A stretch of DNA of 64,000 nucleotides from an uncultured Bacteriovoracaceae bacterium (GTDB lineage: Bacteria > Bdellovibrionota > Bacteriovoracia > Bacteriovoracales > Bacteriovoracaceae). Location: positions 35,229 through 99,228 of the forward strand of contig CAKZUQ010000001.1 in the NCBI GenBank assembly GCA_937923325.1, written 5' to 3'. Positions 1 through 8,349 of this stretch are shown one piece after another (position 1 is the stretch's first letter; each line of letters opens with the position of its first letter). The notes beneath the pieces were generated by a model that was given only the letters and a program-made list of their open reading frames with translations, ran no database searches and was not told the DNA's origin. Position numbers and translations under genes: made by a program.

Positions 1-473
1 CCTTTTAATGCAACTTCATTATTCCCAACTTCTTTATCAATATACTGGACATAAGCATAATTAAACTCATCAACAGCATTTGAAGAAGATTCTAAAATCG
101 CCATTTTTTCTTTTTTCTCCCATGGAGACTTACCATTAACAGTAATCTCATAGTTTCCTTTATCCATAACCCCTAACTGAACAGACTTTGTAAATGGAAC
201 AACCATCTCTGGACAAAATGGATTTGATGATTGGTAATAAAGAGAAGTCATTTTAATGTCTACACTATTTCCTTTTATTTCAACTTTAGCACTTGGTGAT
301 TTATGACATAAGTTTGGTAAATAACCAGTGATAACTACTTCCACATTATCGTTACTATCAAAACCAGCTGGAATAAATGCATGGTCAACAGGAACAGTTT
401 TTGAGATAGGTGTCCCTGCAATTGCAGATCCACTAATAATTACAGTTGTTAATAATAATTTTTTTAAGTTCAT
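1..473 (-). CDS. Exported hypothetical protein, C-terminus outside window
   Basis: Reading leftwards from an ATG at 473, an open frame runs off the left edge, giving about 157 residues. A GAGGGACC stretch just upstream of the ATG serves as ribosome binding site. The N-terminus (MNLKKLLLTTVIISGSAIAG) is a clear Sec signal peptide with an AIA-G type cleavage site. The mature part has two Cys residues and alternating beta-type sequence, with no family I recognise. It is divergent from the metalloprotease gene at 661. Being incomplete, its size and role cannot be judged; periplasmic or secreted location is inferred. Confidence 0.7.
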   Translation of the reverse strand, partial: MNLKKLLLTTVIISGSAIAGTPISKTVPVDHAFIPAGFDSNDNVEVVITGYLPNLCHKSPSAKVEIKGNSVDIKMTSLYYQSSNPFCPEMVVPFTKSVQLGVMDKGNYEITVNGKSPWEKKEKMAILESSSNAVDEFNYAYVQYIDKEVGNNEVALK

Positions 474-660
474 AGGTCCCTCCGATTAAGACTAATGTTA
501 TTCAATCCGTTGATTTTTCTCTTACTTACTTTCAATCAAAAGATAGAATACTGAATACGCTTTATCTATTTATCTGGACAGCTTTTATCATGTATAAAAT
601 TGTTAAAAAATATGATATATATCAGGTGCGATTATTGAGAATTTTTAGTATGATTCGCCC

Positions 661-1509
661 ATGAAACTACTTAATTCGAGCTTAATTTTAATCTTTACTC
701 TATCTTCAATGAGTTTATTTGCATGTGGCCATGGCTTTTTTCCAAAATCACAAACCTACTCCAGCAGTAACACTAAAGCTGCAGTAAATAAAAATATAAT
801 TGCGGCAAACTTAGTAGAGTTATTTCAAGAAATATACTCTCCTATTTTTGCAAAAGAGGATAAGACCTTAAATATCAACTTTAAATGGGAAGAAACACAA
901 CTCAACGCTTACGCAACAAGAGATGATAATAACAACCCAATTATCAATATTACTGGTGGGCTTATCGCTCACGACTTAATCGATAGAGACTCATTAAGCT
1001 TAATTATTTGTCATGAAATAGGACATTTCTTAGGAGGCTCTCCTAAAAAGCTTCGTGGACGCTCAACGAAAAAGTCTTGGTCTTCAGCTGAAGGTCAAGC
1101 AGATTACTATGCAACTGCATTTTGCTTAAAAAAAGTTTTTATGAGAATTCCAAAAGAAGCTACAAGATTGAAGTCCAATAGATACCAACAAGAATCATCT
1201 CAAATTTGTAGATCAGAATCATGTAAAAGAATTGCGATGGCGAGCTTAAACGTGGCTAGAGTGTACGCTGAGATTGATTTTTTTAGTAATGAATTAAGTC
1301 TAATTTATAAAGATGACTATACAGTATACGAGACAATTTATGGACACTCTAACCCTCAATGTAGATTGGACACAATGATTTCAGGACTTCTTTGCCCAAG
1401 CTCAGAATCAATTGAATTCAAGGACTCTGATCAAATAAATAGTGCCTGTTCATCTCCTAAGTTTAGAAGGCCAAGGTGCTGGTTTTATCCTAAAGATGAT
1501 TCAAATTAA
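661..1509 (+). CDS. Lipoprotein zinc metalloprotease with HEIGH motif
   Basis: The 282-residue product starts with a lipoprotein signal peptide ending in a lipobox, SLFAC. A gluzincin-type zinc site follows: HEIGH at residues 118-122 and, about 25 residues on, an EGQADYYA segment (E144, D148) that should supply the third ligand. M48-like peptidases share this HExxH plus downstream E/D arrangement, but the protein lacks the transmembrane helices of HtpX or Ste24. Several Cys residues in the C-terminal half suggest disulphides in an exported protein. The gene stands alone. A role in cell-envelope or prey-protein degradation is inference. Confidence 0.75.
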   Translation: MKLLNSSLILIFTLSSMSLFACGHGFFPKSQTYSSSNTKAAVNKNIIAANLVELFQEIYSPIFAKEDKTLNINFKWEETQLNAYATRDDNNNPIINITGGLIAHDLIDRDSLSLIICHEIGHFLGGSPKKLRGRSTKKSWSSAEGQADYYATAFCLKKVFMRIPKEATRLKSNRYQQESSQICRSESCKRIAMASLNVARVYAEIDFFSNELSLIYKDDYTVYETIYGHSNPQCRLDTMISGLLCPSSESIEFKDSDQINSACSSPKFRRPRCWFYPKDDSN

Positions 1510-1523
1510 TTAAAAGAACTTTG

Positions 1524-3254
1524 CTACTTTATCTTTAAGTATTTAATATAATTTCTAATAAAGAATGACTTTCTAAAGTTTTTTACGCTTTTTGAGTGAA
1601 GCATATATGAACTCTCATACATAAGCATTACCCAAGGAAGGTCTTCATTTGTAATTTTCTCAATCTCATTCATTATTCTAAATCTTTCAGGCTTATTTAA
1701 AGTTTCAGCTAACTTAGAATACAAGAGATCTATCTCAGGATTCATATAACCACTTTTATTTATTCCTGGAACATTTTTACTGATTAATAATTGAATAATA
1801 TTTTCAGCATCAGGATAGTCATATATCCACTGATCAGTGAAAAATTGAATTTCTCCAGCTCGCCCTTTCTTAATAAATTCTGAGAAACTCAAGACCTCAA
1901 CTTTAAGCTTCAAGCCTATTTGTTGCAATTGATTTTTGATAAATTCTGCCTCATTATAATGAATTTGCTGGTTCCCACGAGTAGAATAAGTTAAAACAAG
2001 TTCTTTTGTATTTACTCCAGATTTTTTTAAATAGTACTTAGCTTTTTCAAGGTTATATTCATAGCTTTGCTGATGACTCGGGTTATATCCAGGAATACTT
2101 GGATTATAAATAGAGTTCGCTTTTAAATTTGTATTATTAGTAAGCACCTCAATATACTTATCAAAGTCAATCGAGTGAGCTATCGCTCGTCTTAAATTTA
2201 AATTTTTACCTAAGACAGGATCTTGCATATTCATTCCTAGCCAACGAGAAGAGATTGTTGTTGCATATTTTACTTCGATATTTTTTTCTTTTTTAAATTT
2301 TTCAAACGCCGCAAGTTCACCAGAAACTTTTGATAGAAATTTCTTGGGAACACTAAGAATGTCTAATTTGCCTTCTAAAAATAAGTTCCACCGATCGTTT
2401 TCGTTTTTCACAATGTGAAAGTGAACAGTGTCTATAAAGGGTAATTTCTCAGTTGAAGATGTTAATAAATTCTCTGTATTTGCGTATCTATCTCCAGAGC
2501 TTGGATAAATTTCATCTCTAAACTCATTATTCTTTTTAAAAGTATAAACATCAGGCGTAGTTTTTGATAAATAGTAAGCTCCAGTTCCTACTAAAACTTT
2601 ACTCAGATCATTTTTATATTTTTTAACTAGTTCTATTGGTGTAGGAGTAACAAAATTCATACTCAAAAAATAAAGTAGATTTGGTTCTGGCTTAACAAGA
2701 TCAATTTGCAATGTATAATCATCGATAACTGTTATTCCTTCAATTTTATTTTCAAGCATATCATCAAAGCTACTTCCCACTTCTTCTGTGAATTCATTTA
2801 ATCCAAGAATCTTTCCACTAAAGAAAGAACGTCCAACACTTTTAAGTGGTTTAAATGCTATTCTTTTAAACTGAAGCTCAATATCTAAAGCATTAACTGT
2901 TCTTGTGTTTTTAAACTTAATAAAAGAAGTTGTATTATGATATTTTATTTCTTTTTTTAACTTAATAGTGTATCTCGTTCCACCTTTAGAGATCACAGGT
3001 AAAGCCTCAGCTAATGATGGTATCACTTCATAAGGTCTTTTTAGATAGTGATATTGATACAATGTATCTAATGATTGCCCTATAACAGAAAGAGAGTCAT
3101 CATTAAAAGCTGTAACAGGATCAAATGACTTAACTGGATTGTTAATATTTAAAGAAATTATATTTTCTTTCTTTTTAAGAAATATTTTATCCTTAAACAA
3201 ATAGCCAAGAGTAAAAATAATACCGATAAAAACTAACGGGAATAACTTTTTCAT
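1524..3254 (-). CDS. Family 5 extracellular solute-binding protein (oligopeptide type)
   Basis: This 576-residue protein resembles the OppA/DppA peptide-binding family (SBP_bac_5): an early 'NNPVKSFDP' segment, a region where the first tens of residues describe 'ALPVISKGGTRYTIKLKK', and a late 'TDQWIYDYPDAENI' block, all typical of the family. The N-terminus has one hydrophobic segment (residues 5-20) followed by a positively charged stretch; there is no lipobox Cys, so it is probably held by an uncleaved anchor or released. No permease or ATPase gene lies beside it, so it is an orphan binding protein. The substrate is unknown. It converges on the 661 gene with a 14-bp gap. Confidence 0.85.
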   Translation of the reverse strand: MKKLFPLVFIGIIFTLGYLFKDKIFLKKKENIISLNINNPVKSFDPVTAFNDDSLSVIGQSLDTLYQYHYLKRPYEVIPSLAEALPVISKGGTRYTIKLKKEIKYHNTTSFIKFKNTRTVNALDIELQFKRIAFKPLKSVGRSFFSGKILGLNEFTEEVGSSFDDMLENKIEGITVIDDYTLQIDLVKPEPNLLYFLSMNFVTPTPIELVKKYKNDLSKVLVGTGAYYLSKTTPDVYTFKKNNEFRDEIYPSSGDRYANTENLLTSSTEKLPFIDTVHFHIVKNENDRWNLFLEGKLDILSVPKKFLSKVSGELAAFEKFKKEKNIEVKYATTISSRWLGMNMQDPVLGKNLNLRRAIAHSIDFDKYIEVLTNNTNLKANSIYNPSIPGYNPSHQQSYEYNLEKAKYYLKKSGVNTKELVLTYSTRGNQQIHYNEAEFIKNQLQQIGLKLKVEVLSFSEFIKKGRAGEIQFFTDQWIYDYPDAENIIQLLISKNVPGINKSGYMNPEIDLLYSKLAETLNKPERFRIMNEIEKITNEDLPWVMLMYESSYMLHSKSVKNFRKSFFIRNYIKYLKIK

Positions 3255-3353
3255 AATAAGTCCTTTTAAATATTATAATCGACTCAAGTAAATTCGGATA
3301 CATGGCCCTTTTGTTCAGCTTGATTTAAATTTCATCACATCGCAAAATAGAGT

Positions 3354-4217
3354 ATGTGTAGATTATTCGGTTTTAGATCAATTATTAACAGTCAGGTTCA
3401 CTCAAGTTTGGTGAGTGCTGATAATACCTTACATGACTTGAGCAAAAGGCATCCCGATGGATGGGGTGTTGCTTACTACCTTGAAAAAACACCTCATTTA
3501 ATTAAATCGACAGATTGTGCAATGGAAGATCAGCTTTTTCATAAAGTCTCTGGTGTTGTTAGTTCACATACAGTTATTGCTCACATTAGAAAAGCAACAC
3601 AAGGCTCCCACTCTATTTTGAATTCACACCCGTTTCAATATGGGAAATGGGTATTTGCTCACAACGGCAATATAAAAAAATTTGAAAAAGTTAAGCCTCA
3701 ACTCACAAAGCTTATCGATAAGGACTTAAAAAGGTTTATATTAGGAAGTACAGACAGTGAGATTATCTTTTTTATTATTTTAAGTGAGATAAAGAAAGTT
3801 CATGAACTATCGAACCCAATAATAAAAAAAGACAAATTAATAATGGCAGTTCAAAATGCTTTAAATGAGATTATTAAAATTAGTGGAAAGCCAACTCACA
3901 GAAATGATCCAACTCCTACTGAAAATTATTATAGCTTTATCATTACATCAGGTCCAATCATGCTGGCATTTAATGGTGGACAAGACCTTTATACTTGCAC
4001 CTATAAGAGTTCATGTCCAGAAAAAGAAATTTGTAAGTTTTATAGTGATTGTTGTGAGAATCCACCTCAAAAAGGTCAACCTATAAATCACTTAATTTTC
4101 TCTAGTGAGAAAATATCAGGACCCAATATTTGGAATCTCCTAGAAGCAGGCTCACTGCTAGGAGTTGATGAAAACATGAATTTATTTTCTGAAAAGATTC
4201 AAATAGAATTTACTTAA
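3354..4217 (+). CDS. Class II glutamine amidotransferase (YafJ-like)
   Basis: The product begins Met-Cys-Arg-Leu-Phe-Gly, so removal of Met exposes the N-terminal Cys nucleophile of Ntn-type glutamine amidotransferases. Further family marks are 'HPDGWGVAYY' near residue 35, 'HIRKATQGS' near residue 78 and 'FAHNGNI' near residue 100. At 287 residues it is one GATase domain without a synthase partner domain, as in the YafJ/EgtC group. These hydrolyse glutamine or gamma-glutamyl amides; the actual substrate is unknown. A Cys-rich patch (three C residues in 'CTYKSSCPEKEICKFYSDCC' and one more) near residue 220 is unusual for the family and could bind metal. Cytoplasmic. Confidence 0.85.
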   Translation: MCRLFGFRSIINSQVHSSLVSADNTLHDLSKRHPDGWGVAYYLEKTPHLIKSTDCAMEDQLFHKVSGVVSSHTVIAHIRKATQGSHSILNSHPFQYGKWVFAHNGNIKKFEKVKPQLTKLIDKDLKRFILGSTDSEIIFFIILSEIKKVHELSNPIIKKDKLIMAVQNALNEIIKISGKPTHRNDPTPTENYYSFIITSGPIMLAFNGGQDLYTCTYKSSCPEKEICKFYSDCCENPPQKGQPINHLIFSSEKISGPNIWNLLEAGSLLGVDENMNLFSEKIQIEFT

Positions 4218-4462
4218 GCTACTTTCTTCCAATAATTTTCTTCTAGGCCATATTTTTCTTCAAAGTCTTTTAACATATGGTCTTTGAAAATATGATAGTT
4301 ATAGCTTTCTATCTCACCCATTAAGCCAATTTTTTCATCATAACTTTGTCTAAAACACATCTCGACATAGTTTTTTTGGAATGAATCTAATGTTTCGAAA
4401 AATTCTTCATTTAGTTGTGTCGTCTTTAGTAGGTCTTTTAACCCTCTTGCATAGTACTTCAT
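4214..4462 (-). CDS. Small hypothetical protein, 82 aa
   Basis: The frame is open from an ATG at 4477, but the ATG at 4462 has a better ribosome binding site (GGAG five bases upstream), so the protein is taken as 82 residues beginning MKYYARGLKD. It is rich in aromatic and charged residues, predicted helical and soluble, with no signal peptide and no recognisable domain. Its 3' end overlaps the amidotransferase gene on the other strand by 4 bp. Divergent from the membrane-protein gene that follows. Confidence 0.55.
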   Translation of the reverse strand: MKYYARGLKDLLKTTQLNEEFFETLDSFQKNYVEMCFRQSYDEKIGLMGEIESYNYHIFKDHMLKDFEEKYGLEENYWKKVA

Positions 4463-4582
4463 TAGCTCTCCATCCACTTGGTTCTAGTAGCTTATCGGTA
4501 TCTATAATTGCTTTTTGAATATTTATTATATTATTTTAAAATACTGGAAAATAATGTTAGATTACTAAATAAAGGGTCAAAA

Positions 4583-4930
4583 TTGGATAGTTGGTTATTT
4601 ATATTAGTAGATATTTCTATATTAGGGTTCTTTGGAATTCTTTATTATTTTTATCAGAAAAGAAGAATTATAAGGATAAGCTTAGAGGACATTCAGGAAA
4701 ACCTTGAAGATTTTAGATTAAAACTTAATGAGTATAATGATGAAATGAAACATTCTGATGTTTACTCTAATTTACAAGAATTTACAGACTCTTTTGAAGC
4801 AAATTTTCAATCGGAAGACCTATTAGGATTTATTAAAATACAGAATGACTCAGTTATTCTAAATAAAGACCTAGAAGAGTTTTACACTTTAATTTGCAGG
4901 CAGATTCATGATCATTTAGGTGCGAAGTAA
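4583..4930 (+). CDS. Small single-pass membrane protein with helical tail
   Basis: The frame can be opened by TTG at 4508, but that codon has no ribosome binding site; TTG at 4583 follows AAAGGG with a 6-base gap and puts the membrane segment (LFILVDISILGFFGILYYF) at the N-terminus, so I prefer it (115 residues). Behind the segment is a basic 'QKRRIIR' stop-transfer stretch and then an acidic, helix-forming cytoplasmic domain. No family is recognised. Both candidate starts are non-ATG, so the start is uncertain. Confidence 0.5.
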   Translation: MDSWLFILVDISILGFFGILYYFYQKRRIIRISLEDIQENLEDFRLKLNEYNDEMKHSDVYSNLQEFTDSFEANFQSEDLLGFIKIQNDSVILNKDLEEFYTLICRQIHDHLGAK

Positions 4931-5055
4931 AAAGCTCTAATTACATTATGGAGTATATTTCCGACTCGTCTCTTTATTTGTGAGCTTTTGATAAAATGAT
5001 CTCATTACAAGTCTTCTAAAACTGACTTCAATTAATTTTTAAATAAAGGTTCTCA

Positions 5056-5826
5056 ATGTTTTTAAAGGCCATGATACTTATTTTAATTTCACTAACTTCA
5101 AATGCTAATGAGTACTCAGGATTTGAAATTGATAATAAAGAAACAAACAAGAAATATAATATTGATCTACTGTCTGGAAAAAAAGACAGTTTAAGGTTTT
5201 ATAAAGGTACTTTAACAAGGATTGTAGATAGACCTATAGATCAAGTGATTAAGTCTATTACAAATTTCGAAGAAAAATGTAATAACGATTATAAAGACAG
5301 ACGTGAACTTACTAACAAGAATACAGATTGCAAGTATCACAATAGTAATTTAGTTGAGTCAAAAAAATATAAAAATATAAAAAAGATATCCAAAGACAAA
5401 GATGAAATAGAAAGATATTTAATCGCGAGAAGAATTTATAACCGTCAAAGTTTTTCTCATATGGATCTTGTCATAATTTATCAATCAATTAATGAAAACG
5501 GAGAAAGAGTCGTTAAGATAAATCAAAAAATGATTGATGATAAAGACGTAAAAAAATACATAAAACCTCCTGTTGAACATGATTCAGTATTTAAAGTGGC
5601 ATACTCTAACTTCACTTTAACTGAAATTGAAAAAGGTAAAACACGACTTGAATACTACTATGCAAGTGAAACAGATCACTGGCTACTAAATAAGACTGTT
5701 TCTGTTAGTAAGGTTTTTAACTCAATGGCAAAGAGTATCGATTTACTATTTGTATCAATTGATCAGGAGTTAGCCAAACACAGCTCCAGTAAAGAAAAAA
5801 TCTCAAAAAAGATAGTTAGCAAATAG
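5056..5826 (+). CDS. Exported SRPBCC/START-like protein
   Basis: The 256-residue product has a signal peptide (residues 1-17, cleavage after SNA). The mature domain has the pattern of SRPBCC/START-type lipid-binding proteins: 'TRIVDRPIDQVIKSITNFEEK' opening strand-helix, central strands, then 'FTLTEIEKGKTRLEYYY' and a long C-terminal helix (NKTVSVSKVFNSMAKSIDLL). The assignment rests on this pattern only. The last residues are Lys/Ser-rich. The 3' end overlaps dinB on the opposite strand by 11 bp. A ligand-binding role in the periplasm is inference. Confidence 0.6.
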   Translation: MFLKAMILILISLTSNANEYSGFEIDNKETNKKYNIDLLSGKKDSLRFYKGTLTRIVDRPIDQVIKSITNFEEKCNNDYKDRRELTNKNTDCKYHNSNLVESKKYKNIKKISKDKDEIERYLIARRIYNRQSFSHMDLVIIYQSINENGERVVKINQKMIDDKDVKKYIKPPVEHDSVFKVAYSNFTLTEIEKGKTRLEYYYASETDHWLLNKTVSVSKVFNSMAKSIDLLFVSIDQELAKHSSSKEKISKKIVSK

Positions 5827-6868
5827 GTAAAGGAAGTTGATCAGCGTTATTCTTATCATAAAATTTAACACCTAATCCTATTAGCCTAACAGGCTCAAAG
5901 ATCTTTTCAGTGTTTGCTAATAGTAATTCATTAAAGGTTTTAAAAGTTAATTCAGATATTGGTTGTTCAATTGTTGTTTGAGAAAAATTTGCAAATTTAA
6001 CTTTAATACAAATTGTTTTAATTAACCTATCAGTATGATTTTCTAGTCTTCGAATCATTTCCTCATAGCAATCAACTAACTTTAAACTCAAGTCATTAGT
6101 GTTCTCAATATTCGTTTCAAATGTTCTTTCAACACTTAATGACTTTCGTTGTTTAATAGTTTCTAAAACCCTAAAGTCCTCTCCTCTACAGTAATGAAAT
6201 AAACTATGACCAAAACGGCCATATGTATTGATAAGATCCAGCTTCGTGTATTTTTGTAAATCCCCAAAAGTATGTATATTATTTTTTGAAAACTTCTCTC
6301 CCATAACTTTTCCAACTCCGTTAATATTTTTAATATTAAGAGATCTTATGAAGTCCTTTTTAGTATTAGGAGCAATAACATATAGGCCATTAGGCTTTAA
6401 TTTTTCTGAAGCAATTTTTGCTAAAAGTTTATTGTAAGAGACACCTGCGCTTGCAGTTAGTCCAAACTTCTCATAAATATTATTTAAAATATCCTGGGCA
6501 ATAAGTGTTGCAGAATTAGAAAATAATGTGCAATCTGTGACATCTAAATAAGCCTCATCAATAGATACGACTTCAACTTTATCTGTATATTCATAAAATA
6601 TTGAAAAAATTTCACCACTGATTTTTTTATACTTTTGAAAATTCGAGCCAACTAAAATGAGTTTAGGACAAAGCTCCAGCGCTTTATATGTTGGCATGGC
6701 ACTTCTAACTCCATAACCTCTAGCGATATAATTACAAGTCGACAATACACCACGCCTACTACGCTCTGAACCTATAGCAACTGGTAGACCTTTTAGTGTA
6801 GGATTATCTCTTATTTCTACCTGAGCAAAAAAGTAGTCCATATCGACATGAATAATTTTTTTTTCCAT
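5816..6868 (-). CDS. dinB: DNA polymerase IV (Y family)
   Basis: A Y-family translesion polymerase of 350 residues, close to the usual 351. The N-terminal 'HVDMDYFFAQVE' gives the first metal-binding Asp (D9), 'VVSIDEAYLD' the Asp-Glu pair of the palm, and 'SAGVSYNKLLAKIASEKLKPNG' the finger/palm signature. Helix-hairpin-helix 'INGVGKVMGEKF' and a little-finger domain follow. The C-terminal end (DQLPLPIC) lacks an obvious full beta-clamp motif, though QLPL-- resembles one. It is divergent from lexA and shares with it a 98-bp region containing TACGGA repeats, so damage-inducible control is likely. It copies past lesions in the cytoplasm. Confidence 0.93.
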   Translation of the reverse strand: MEKKIIHVDMDYFFAQVEIRDNPTLKGLPVAIGSERSRRGVLSTCNYIARGYGVRSAMPTYKALELCPKLILVGSNFQKYKKISGEIFSIFYEYTDKVEVVSIDEAYLDVTDCTLFSNSATLIAQDILNNIYEKFGLTASAGVSYNKLLAKIASEKLKPNGLYVIAPNTKKDFIRSLNIKNINGVGKVMGEKFSKNNIHTFGDLQKYTKLDLINTYGRFGHSLFHYCRGEDFRVLETIKQRKSLSVERTFETNIENTNDLSLKLVDCYEEMIRRLENHTDRLIKTICIKVKFANFSQTTIEQPISELTFKTFNELLLANTEKIFEPVRLIGLGVKFYDKNNADQLPLPIC

Positions 6869-6897
6869 ATTATTCTCATATTTAAATAAAAAAAACG

Positions 6898-6948
6898 TTG
6901 ACCTACGGATTTTTTACGGATAACTTTATACTACGGAAGAAATACGGA
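6898..6948 (+). promoter_or_regulatory. lexA promoter with two pairs of TACGGA direct repeats (putative LexA operator)
   Basis: TACGGA occurs at 6904, 6915, 6932 and 6943. Each pair has the form TACGGA-N5-TACGGA, an 11-bp period, so both halves of a pair lie on the same face of the helix. A candidate -35 (TTGACC, 6898-6903) and -10 (TAACTT, 6921-6926) flank the first pair exactly, which fills the 17-bp spacer. The second pair lies just downstream. The region also contains the divergent dinB promoter. Binding by LexA is inferred from position. Confidence 0.6.
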
Positions 6949-6966
6949 AATGAAAACAAGGAAAAA

Positions 6967-7575
6967 ATGAGTCTTACAAGAAAACAAAAACAGGTTTATG
7001 ACTATATCGTTGAGTACATTGAGCAAAATGACTTCTCACCTACTCAGATGGAAATCAAAGAAAACTTTGGTTTTAAATCACTAGGATCGGTACAAGATTA
7101 TATTAGGTATTTAAAAAGCTCTGGCTACCTAGCTAATGACACTAATTCTGTTAGAGGACTCACACCGCTTAATCCAAATGCATTAGGTAAAAGCCAAGAT
7201 GTAATAGACATACCACTTCATGGAAAGGTCGCCGCTGGAAATCCAATAGAGGCTTTAGAAGGTAGTGAAACTATAACTGTACCAAGCTCAATGATTGGAT
7301 TTGGGAATCATTATGCTCTTACTATCTCTGGTGAGTCTATGATTGAAGACGGAATTTTAGATGGAGACTTAATTGTTGTAAAAGAACAAAATACTGCGAA
7401 GAATGGCGACACTGTTGTAGCAGTCATTGATAATGAAGCTACTGTTAAACGATTCTATAAGAAATCAAATCAAATTGAGCTACACCCTGCAAATAGCACA
7501 ATGAAACCAATAATTGTTACTCAAGGAGATTTCCAGATCAAGGGAGTTCTGGCCGGTCTCATAAGAGCTTATTAA
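6967..7575 (+). CDS. lexA: LexA repressor
   Basis: The open frame begins at 6898, but that would place the TACGGA repeats inside the gene; the ATG at 6967, with an AAGGA site upstream, gives 202 residues, the normal LexA length, beginning MSLTRKQ. A winged-helix domain (helix 'SPTQMEIKENFGFKSLGSVQDYI') is followed by an autocleavage site A90-G91 in 'KVAAGNP', the catalytic Ser124 in 'SGESM' and Lys161 in 'ATVKRF'. On RecA* contact it should cleave itself and release SOS genes. The recognition helix sequence differs from gamma-proteobacterial LexA, consistent with a different operator. Confidence 0.95.
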   Translation: MSLTRKQKQVYDYIVEYIEQNDFSPTQMEIKENFGFKSLGSVQDYIRYLKSSGYLANDTNSVRGLTPLNPNALGKSQDVIDIPLHGKVAAGNPIEALEGSETITVPSSMIGFGNHYALTISGESMIEDGILDGDLIVVKEQNTAKNGDTVVAVIDNEATVKRFYKKSNQIELHPANSTMKPIIVTQGDFQIKGVLAGLIRAY

Positions 7576-7650
7576 CTTCTTTCTCCACTAGAAAGATTAA
7601 CCACACAAACACTTTTAAATCGCATTGACTACTGTCAAGGAGGACTTACT

Positions 7651-7842
7651 ATGCTTGAATTTTACGACACACCAAAATATTGCGAAGATGAATTTTTATT
7701 AAAGATTCGCAATAATTTAATGACAAAATTCTCTTTAGATAACTTTGCTGCAAATGATCTTGCACTGGAAATTATGGAATTGCTGACCTTATCAGACTCC
7801 AATATAGACTTAGTTGATAGTTATTATATTTCTAATCAATAA
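7651..7842 (+). CDS. Small hypothetical protein, 63 aa
   Basis: A 63-residue acidic protein with a strong ribosome binding site (AAGGAGG, 8 bases before the ATG). It is predicted to be mainly helical (residues 14-50), with no signal peptide or membrane segment. It lies 75 bp after lexA in the same direction and could be co-transcribed and so SOS-linked; a short inverted repeat at 7580-7598 lies between them but has no T-tract. No family recognised. Confidence 0.6.
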   Translation: MLEFYDTPKYCEDEFLLKIRNNLMTKFSLDNFAANDLALEIMELLTLSDSNIDLVDSYYISNQ

Positions 7843-7858
7843 AAAAATGAGATAAAAA

Positions 7859-7927
7859 ATGATTGAGAGCTTTTTTATTATAACAACAATATTATTATTT
7901 TTTTCTAAATTACTCCCTAGAAATTAA
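7859..7927 (+). CDS. Possible 22-aa hydrophobic peptide
   Basis: A short frame encodes MIESFFIITTILLFFSKLLP plus two residues, a near-perfect single membrane helix. It sits between the 63-aa protein gene and the terminator at 7930 and has only a weak purine stretch (GAGAT) upstream. It may be a small membrane protein or chance in an AT-rich leader. Confidence 0.25.
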   Translation: MIESFFIITTILLFFSKLLPRN

Positions 7928-7929
7928 TT

Positions 7930-7962
7930 AAAGGGAAGGTAAGAATTTACCTTCCCTTTATT
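7930..7962. terminator. Bidirectional intrinsic terminator between convergent genes
   Basis: A perfect 13-bp stem (7930-7942 with 7947-7959, core AAAGGGAAGGTAA) with a 4-base loop GAAT. A/T-rich flanks on both sides supply partial T-tracts in both directions. It separates the lexA side from the convergent response-regulator gene. Confidence 0.85.
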
Positions 7963-7967
7963 CTAAA

Positions 7968-8339
7968 CTATTTTAACACTTCTTTATTTATATATTCAAT
8001 AACATCTTCAGTATCAATCGGTTTTTGAAAGAGCTTTGTCATTCCAAGGTCTTTAAGAGCTTTCTCTGGATAATCAGCATACCCAGTCATTAAAAAACAT
8101 GCTTTTAACAAGATATCTTTGTCATTAATATTTGTGATAAGTTCCACACCATCACCTTTTGGCATTTTTATATCAGACAAAACCATATCAAAATCATTCT
8201 CTTGTAATATTTTAAAAGCCTCAACTCCACCATTCGCTTGCACAACTTCAAAACCAGCATCTTCAAAGTCCCAAGAGATGACCTTACAAAGCTCTTTTTC
8301 ATCATCGACGATCAATATTTTTTTTCCTATTGAAGACAT
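7968..8339 (-). CDS. Single-domain response regulator (CheY-like receiver)
   Basis: A 123-residue stand-alone receiver. It has the acidic pair D12-D13, phospho-acceptor D56 in 'VLSDIKMP', T85 in 'LMTGYA' and K106 in 'FQKP', so it should be phosphorylated normally. There is no output domain. It is encoded 10 bp after the histidine kinase gene in the same direction and is presumably its partner. Because that kinase looks catalytically dead (see there), phosphate may come from another kinase. Cytoplasmic. Confidence 0.93.
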   Translation of the reverse strand: MSSIGKKILIVDDEKELCKVISWDFEDAGFEVVQANGGVEAFKILQENDFDMVLSDIKMPKGDGVELITNINDKDILLKACFLMTGYADYPEKALKDLGMTKLFQKPIDTEDVIEYINKEVLK

Positions 8340-8349
8340 AATATTCCTT

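Noticed and set aside
6898..6966. Upstream TTG start for lexA adding 23 residues
   Set aside because: It would translate the TACGGA repeats and promoter; the ATG at 6967 gives a standard 202-residue LexA.
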